Source: Desulfobacterales bacterium
GTDB taxonomy: Bacteria > Desulfobacterota > Desulfobacteria > Desulfobacterales > UBA5852
Reading direction: 5' to 3'
Assembly: GCA_030066455.1 (NCBI GenBank)
Contig: JASJBQ010000044.1
Coordinates: forward strand, 1 to 18,858
DNA: 18,858 nucleotides
Each line of letters begins with the position of its first letter. The first letter of the stretch is position 1. This document shows positions 14,845 to 18,858 of this stretch, piece after piece. The position numbers and the translations under genes were made by a program. Below the pieces are notes generated by a model. The model was not told where the DNA came from, ran no database searches, and worked only from the letters and a program-made list of their open reading frames with translations.

Positions 14845-15120
14845 TCAGGAAGGTTTGAAGCGGTAGTGCTTGCGCACGGGTTTTTTTACTTCCCATACGC
14901 AGTCGAGATCCTTGGGGAAGGTGACGAAATCGCCGGCGCCGAAGGCGACCCGCTCGCCATCGGGGGTTTCCACCACGACTTCGCCCTCCAGCAGGTAGCA
15001 CTCCTCGATGGCATCGTAGTGCCAGTCGAAACGCGAGACTTCCTTCTCCCAGATGGGCCAGGTGGTCACCTTACGCTCCGCCAGCTCGGAGGGGTCTGGT
15101 TTTTCAATTTTGATCTTCAT
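14845..15120 (-). CDS. Small cupin-domain protein
   Basis: This 91-aa protein is a single cupin barrel of the Cupin_3/DUF861 type. It has a beta-rich chain with the segment RFDWHYDAIEECYLLEGEVVV (30-50), the GEGxxF-like turn DGERVAFGAGDFVTFP (54-69) and a final aromatic strand HYRFKP. Small cupins of this type are usually metal- or ligand-binding; the substrate is unknown. The ATG at 15120 follows GGAG (15130-15133, minus strand) by nine bases, which sets the start; longer in-frame extensions run into the channel gene. It lies 29 bases downstream of the channel gene on the same strand, so the two are probably co-transcribed. It converges with the repair operon. Confidence 0.88.
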   Translation of the reverse strand: MKIKIEKPDPSELAERKVTTWPIWEKEVSRFDWHYDAIEECYLLEGEVVVETPDGERVAFGAGDFVTFPKDLDCVWEVKKPVRKHYRFKPS

Positions 15121-15149
15121 GCGAAAATGCTCCGTTTTGGAGATAGCTT

Positions 15150-15830
15150 CTACTTCGATTTGCGCGACACATGCATGCCCACCAGCCAGGCCAGGACCAC
15201 CACGAGATAGACCTGCCCGATGAAAGCCTCGAGAATGGTCAATGATTTGGCTTTCTCGGTGAGGGGGGTGATATCGCCGAACCCCAGGGTCGTGAGGGTG
15301 ACGAAGCTGTAATACAGAAAAAACTGGCGCGAGTCGCGGTCGAGACCTTCCTGCGCGCTGAACGAACCCGGCTGGTAATGCGCCAGCAGCGCATAGGCAG
15401 AGCTCCACATCAGGGCCATGAGGAGATAGACGACGACGGCGGCGATGATCACATCCTGGGTGACCTGCGGCGAGCAGGCAATGAACCGCCCGCAATGGTA
15501 GATGGCGATGGCAAAGAAAACAATCCCGCAGATGCGGCCTGCCGAGACGATATGCTCGTTGGCGAAGAAATAATTGGCCCACAGTGAAAGGATCATGGGG
15601 ATGGCAAAGAACGCCGCCAGTTTGACGAGCCGTTTCTCCTGGCCGACCATATACAACGTGGCCAGAAAAATGGCCGAATAGAAGACATCCAGCAATACCC
15701 GCAGATGGATGTAATCCTGCAGAAAGGGCGTGGTCAGGATCATCCCCAGGATGACCGCCAGCAGGCAGGCAAATGGGCTCTTATAGCCGCGGCGCTCGGC
15801 AGCGGGCAGGCTTCTGCGGGTGATGGGCAT
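15150..15830 (-). CDS. Two-pore-helix-type K+ channel-like protein
   Basis: This 226-aa integral membrane protein has about six hydrophobic helices (around residues 20-38, 44-62, 70-90, 98-116, 124-150 and 195-220). Before the last helix is a pore loop containing TLTTLGFGD (178-186). TLGFGD is a K+-selectivity-filter sequence, of the bacterial Ion_trans_2 type in which the usual TVGYGD is altered. It probably conducts K+ across the inner membrane. No cytosolic RCK or cyclic-nucleotide domain is attached. An upstream in-frame ATG (15923) would overlap the RND stop codon, so the ATG at 15830, just before the basic RRSLPAAERR stretch, is the better start. The ribosome binding site there is weak. 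Confidence 0.83.
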   Translation of the reverse strand: MPITRRSLPAAERRGYKSPFACLLAVILGMILTTPFLQDYIHLRVLLDVFYSAIFLATLYMVGQEKRLVKLAAFFAIPMILSLWANYFFANEHIVSAGRICGIVFFAIAIYHCGRFIACSPQVTQDVIIAAVVVYLLMALMWSSAYALLAHYQPGSFSAQEGLDRDSRQFFLYYSFVTLTTLGFGDITPLTEKAKSLTILEAFIGQVYLVVVLAWLVGMHVSRKSK

Positions 15831-15868
15831 GGACGCGTTCCAAAAGCGTTGATGGACCGGAATGGATG

Positions 15869-15893
15869 GCCCCGCCCGCGCTGCGGGCGGGGC
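15869..15893. terminator. GC-rich hairpin after the RND gene
   Basis: GCCCCGCCCGC (15869-15879) and GCGGGCGGGGC (15883-15893) form a perfect 11-base stem with a 3-base loop. It lies eight bases beyond the RND stop codon on the minus strand. The stability fits a terminator, but no T-run follows in either direction, so termination is not certain. Confidence 0.5.
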
Positions 15894-15900
15894 GCCCCGT

Positions 15901-18858
15901 CTAAATTCGCATGAATACGGCATAGAGCACGGGCACGACGCCCAGGGTCAGCACCGTGCCCAGAATCAGGCCGCTGGCAATCACCACCGCCATCGAGAAG
16001 AACAGGGGGTCGTTCGAGATAATCAGCGGCATCAGACCCAGCACGGTCGTCACCGTGGTCATCAGGATGGGCCGGAAGCGCGAGATGGCAGCATCCACGA
16101 CGGCATTGGTCTCATTGCCCGCGGCCCGTTCGCTGTCGATTTTGTCGATCAGGACGATGCCGTTGTTGATGATCACCCCGGCCAGGCTCAACAGGCCCAG
16201 AATGGCAAAGAAGTCAAAGGCCGCCCGCATCAAAAGCAGGCCGATGAAAGCGCCGGTAAAGGCCAGGGGAATCGTGATGAAGATGATCAGCGGCCGGCGG
16301 AAGGATTTGAACTGCCAGATCAGGAGCACCACGATGCCGAAAATGCAAAGCGGCATCCAGGCCTGCATCTTCCCCACCGTCTCCACGCTGGTCTCCAGTT
16401 CCCCGCCCACTTCCCAGCGATAGCCCGGGGCCAGGCCCAGGGCATCGATCAGCGGCCGGGCCGCTTCGAGCAGCTCGGGCGCCAGCAGATTTTCGTGCTT
16501 GAACTCCACCGTGAGACAGCGCTCCTGGTTGCGGCGGTTGACGCGGAAGAAATCCCAGTAGGTCTGAATGTCGGCGATCTGCGTCAGCGGCACCATCTCA
16601 TCCAATCGAGAAGAATTCACCAGCACGTTCCACAGATCCCCGAGATCATCTCGGTATTCAGGATTCGACCGCGCCACCACGGGAATGGCCGTGTCTTCTT
16701 CGCGGTAGTCCGTTATGGTGATGCCGTCCATGTGGGCCTGCAACGACCGGGCCACCTCCCGCGACGTCACCCCGGCCCGGCGCGCGCGGACCTGATCGAC
16801 CTGGATGCGGGTGTTGAGCAGCATGTTCTCCCAGTCATTATAGACATCGAGGGTGCCGGGCAGGGCCTGAAGCGCGTCCGCCAGCTCGCGGCCCTTGGCG
16901 AAAAGATATTCCCGGTCAAGACCGATCAGGCGGATCTCCACGTTCCCCGGCTCTTCGTTGCCCAGCCACATCTGTTTGACGCGCAGTGCGGCTTCCGGAA
17001 AATGGGCGGCAAAATGCCCTCTCAGGCGCTTCATCACCGGCACCACCTGGTCGCCGGTTTCGGTGTCCACGACCATGAAAGCCACGTGCGGGTTGGGCTG
17101 CACCGGCGCCAGGACCAGGAAGAAGCGCGGGCCGCCGGTGCCCACGTAGGCGATCGTGCTTTTGACTTCGGGATTTTCGTTTTCATCCGCCAGCCATTCG
17201 GTCAGGCGCCGTACGGTCGCGTCCGTGGTCTCGATGCCGTACCCCGCGGGCAGATCGATGTAGACCAGAAACTGGTTGCGGTCGCTGGGGCCGAAGAACT
17301 CGCGCACCAGTTGCGAGGCCACCAGACCGCCGCCCAAGATGGCCGCCACGGCACCCACGGCAACGATGATGCGCAGTTTGAGCAAGCGGGCCAGCAGGCC
17401 GCGGTAGATGCCGTAAAACCTGCCGGCATACGGATCTTCGGTGGCGACCGAATCCGTATCGGCGACCTCGGGGGGCGCTTTGACTTGCATGAACCAGAAA
17501 CACATGGCCGGCGTGACATACATGGAAAGAAACCAGGAGGACAAAAGCAGAATGATCACCACCATGGGCAGCGAAAAGGCATAGTCGCCTACCTGCCCGT
17601 CAATCAGGAGCATGGGCATGAAGGCCAGGATGGTGGTCAGCGACGAGGTCAGCAAGGGGATGGCCAGCGTCCGGCCGGTCTCCAGGCAGGCCTCTCGCCG
17701 CTCCTGGCCGCGCTCCATGCGGCTGCGGATATCCTCGGCGATCACGATCCCGTTGTCGACCAGCATCCCCAGGGCGATGATGCACGAGGCGATCGAGACG
17801 CGTTCGAGCTCGATCTCGAACAGCCGCATCACGATAAGACCCATGAGCATGGTCAGGGGGACGAAGGAGCCCACGATGAGCCCCGTGCGCACCCCCAGGA
17901 AGATAATCACCACCACCAGCACGATACCCACCGTCTGATAGACATTGTTGAGGCCACCGTTGACCGCGGCCTCCACCAGGTCGGGCTGAAAGGTGGCATA
18001 CTCCAGGACGTAGCCGATTTCGAGCTGGGCTTCCAAGGCGTCCAATTTGCGGGTCAGCCGCTCACCGAAGGCCACGGCATTGACCCCGGGGGTTATGGAC
18101 ACGCCGATGACGATGGCCCGCTGGCCGTTGAAGTAGACCAGATCCTGGGGCGGGTCGCGGTAGCCGCGTTCCACCGTCATAAAATCCTTAAGGAGAATGG
18201 TCTGACGGGTATCGGGAATGGTGAACTCGACATCGGCGATGTCGTCGATGCTCTGGAAGTTGCCCGTGGGGGTCACGATGATGCGCTGTTCGCTGGCGTC
18301 CACCCGGCCACCCGGCAGAATGACGTTCTGCTCCACCAGGGTGTTGATGATCTCCCTGACCGTGATGCCGAACTGGGCCAGGCGGATGGCGGAGAATTTT
18401 AAAAACACCTGCTCGTCGTGAACGCCGTAGAGCTCGATCTTGCGCATGCCGGGCAGTTCGTAGAGCCGATCGCGGATGTCGCGGGCCACGATGCGCATCT
18501 CGGCCATGGTGAAGCCCTCGCTCCACAGGGCGATGGATGCCACGGTGACCAGGCCGAACTCGTCGTTCACGAAAGGACCCATCGTGCCATCCGGAAGGGC
18601 CGGCTTGATGTCGAGCATCTTGTTGCGGACCTTCTGCCAGACCAGATCCAGATCGTCGATCTCGTCCCGGGTTTCGGCATGGATGATCGACACACCGTGG
18701 CGCGAATAGGACCAGATGTCGGCCAGCTCCGGCAGGGTCCGCAGCTCGGCCTCGAGCAGACGGGTGACGAGTTCTTCCATATCCGTCGGGGCCATCCCCG
18801 GAAAAAAGGCGGTCACCACAACCTCGCGGATCACGATGGGGGGGTCTTCCTGGCGGGG
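15901..18858 (-). CDS. RND efflux transporter permease (partial at N-terminus)
   Basis: The reading frame is open to the window edge, so the N-terminus is missing; 985 residues are visible, beginning PRQEDPPIVIREVVV. This opening is the segment normally found about 40-50 residues into an RND permease, so only TM1 and the start are absent. Two halves each have the usual pattern of a porter domain followed by a cluster of membrane helices (ACR_tran, HAE/RND superfamily). The TM4 signature LVDNGIVIAEDI keeps the first proton-relay aspartate but has Asn where AcrB has a second Asp. The second half has NNGIVLIDKID. It exports drugs, solvents or metabolites with a periplasmic adaptor and an outer-membrane channel, which are presumably to the right outside the window. 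It is the promoter-proximal gene of the visible minus-strand set. Confidence 0.95.
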   Translation of the reverse strand, partial: PRQEDPPIVIREVVVTAFFPGMAPTDMEELVTRLLEAELRTLPELADIWSYSRHGVSIIHAETRDEIDDLDLVWQKVRNKMLDIKPALPDGTMGPFVNDEFGLVTVASIALWSEGFTMAEMRIVARDIRDRLYELPGMRKIELYGVHDEQVFLKFSAIRLAQFGITVREIINTLVEQNVILPGGRVDASEQRIIVTPTGNFQSIDDIADVEFTIPDTRQTILLKDFMTVERGYRDPPQDLVYFNGQRAIVIGVSITPGVNAVAFGERLTRKLDALEAQLEIGYVLEYATFQPDLVEAAVNGGLNNVYQTVGIVLVVVIIFLGVRTGLIVGSFVPLTMLMGLIVMRLFEIELERVSIASCIIALGMLVDNGIVIAEDIRSRMERGQERREACLETGRTLAIPLLTSSLTTILAFMPMLLIDGQVGDYAFSLPMVVIILLLSSWFLSMYVTPAMCFWFMQVKAPPEVADTDSVATEDPYAGRFYGIYRGLLARLLKLRIIVAVGAVAAILGGGLVASQLVREFFGPSDRNQFLVYIDLPAGYGIETTDATVRRLTEWLADENENPEVKSTIAYVGTGGPRFFLVLAPVQPNPHVAFMVVDTETGDQVVPVMKRLRGHFAAHFPEAALRVKQMWLGNEEPGNVEIRLIGLDREYLFAKGRELADALQALPGTLDVYNDWENMLLNTRIQVDQVRARRAGVTSREVARSLQAHMDGITITDYREEDTAIPVVARSNPEYRDDLGDLWNVLVNSSRLDEMVPLTQIADIQTYWDFFRVNRRNQERCLTVEFKHENLLAPELLEAARPLIDALGLAPGYRWEVGGELETSVETVGKMQAWMPLCIFGIVVLLIWQFKSFRRPLIIFITIPLAFTGAFIGLLLMRAAFDFFAILGLLSLAGVIINNGIVLIDKIDSERAAGNETNAVVDAAISRFRPILMTTVTTVLGLMPLIISNDPLFFSMAVVIASGLILGTVLTLGVVPVLYAVFMRI

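Noticed and set aside
15862..18402. 846-aa plus-strand open frame opposite the RND gene
   Set aside because: Histidine- and Gln-rich translation with no domain; it is antisense to a well-supported RND permease in GC-rich DNA.

Overview
The window joins two kinds of DNA. Positions 1 to about 3,570 are AT-rich (roughly 38% GC where I counted) and are built as an integron gene-cassette array. Compact plus-strand ORFs each end at, or just before, a folded attC-type recombination site, and most of the next ORFs begin within about 40 bases of that site. The rest is GC-rich chromosomal DNA (about 60-67% GC from 5.8 kb onward). The host looks like a Gram-negative bacterium: it has a lipoprotein with a lipobox, an RND efflux pump, and the Exo-Lig-Lhr-MPE repair cluster known from proteobacteria and relatives. 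A deltaproteobacterium (Desulfobacterota) or gammaproteobacterium is my guess. I see no rRNA or tRNA to settle it, and no integrase gene; intI and attI would lie off the left end.

Cassette array (1-3964), left to right: a degenerate attC-like boundary; an unknown 125-aa protein; a CPBP-family intramembrane protease; a HExxH metallopeptidase-like protein with a very basic N-terminus; a small multi-pass membrane protein; a B-box-like zinc-finger membrane protein; and a GC-richer gamma-glutamylcyclotransferase-like protein. The attC sites are not uniform. Two resemble each other (626-695 and 2443-2508), the others are unrelated in their arms, and the last (3933-3964) appears collapsed.

Middle (4.1-8.6 kb): a membrane-anchored SIMPL-domain protein, a putative lipoprotein, a minus-strand pair (DUF4174-like exported protein and a DJ-1/PfpI-family protein), a 547-base stretch without a convincing gene, and a PhcB-like SAM-dependent methyltransferase.

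Right-centre (8.8-14.8 kb): a 49-codon remnant of a lactate/malate dehydrogenase sits directly in front of a tightly packed four-gene repair operon. The operon encodes an MBL-fold exonuclease, an ATP-dependent DNA ligase, an Lhr-Core-type DEXH helicase and a PdeM-type metallophosphoesterase. Overlaps of 4 and 11 bases and a 9-base gap suggest translational coupling. These four proteins are known to co-occur and are thought to act together in DNA repair.

Right end (14.8-18.9 kb, minus strand): an RND transporter permease that runs off the window, followed downstream by a two-pore-helix-type K+ channel-like protein and a small cupin. The latter two are 29 bases apart and converge on the repair operon.

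I did not find a clearly undescribed system. The best leads are the cassette array, with its two uncommon protease-like cassettes and apparently decayed recombination sites, and the dehydrogenase remnant acting as a possible leader ORF for the repair operon.
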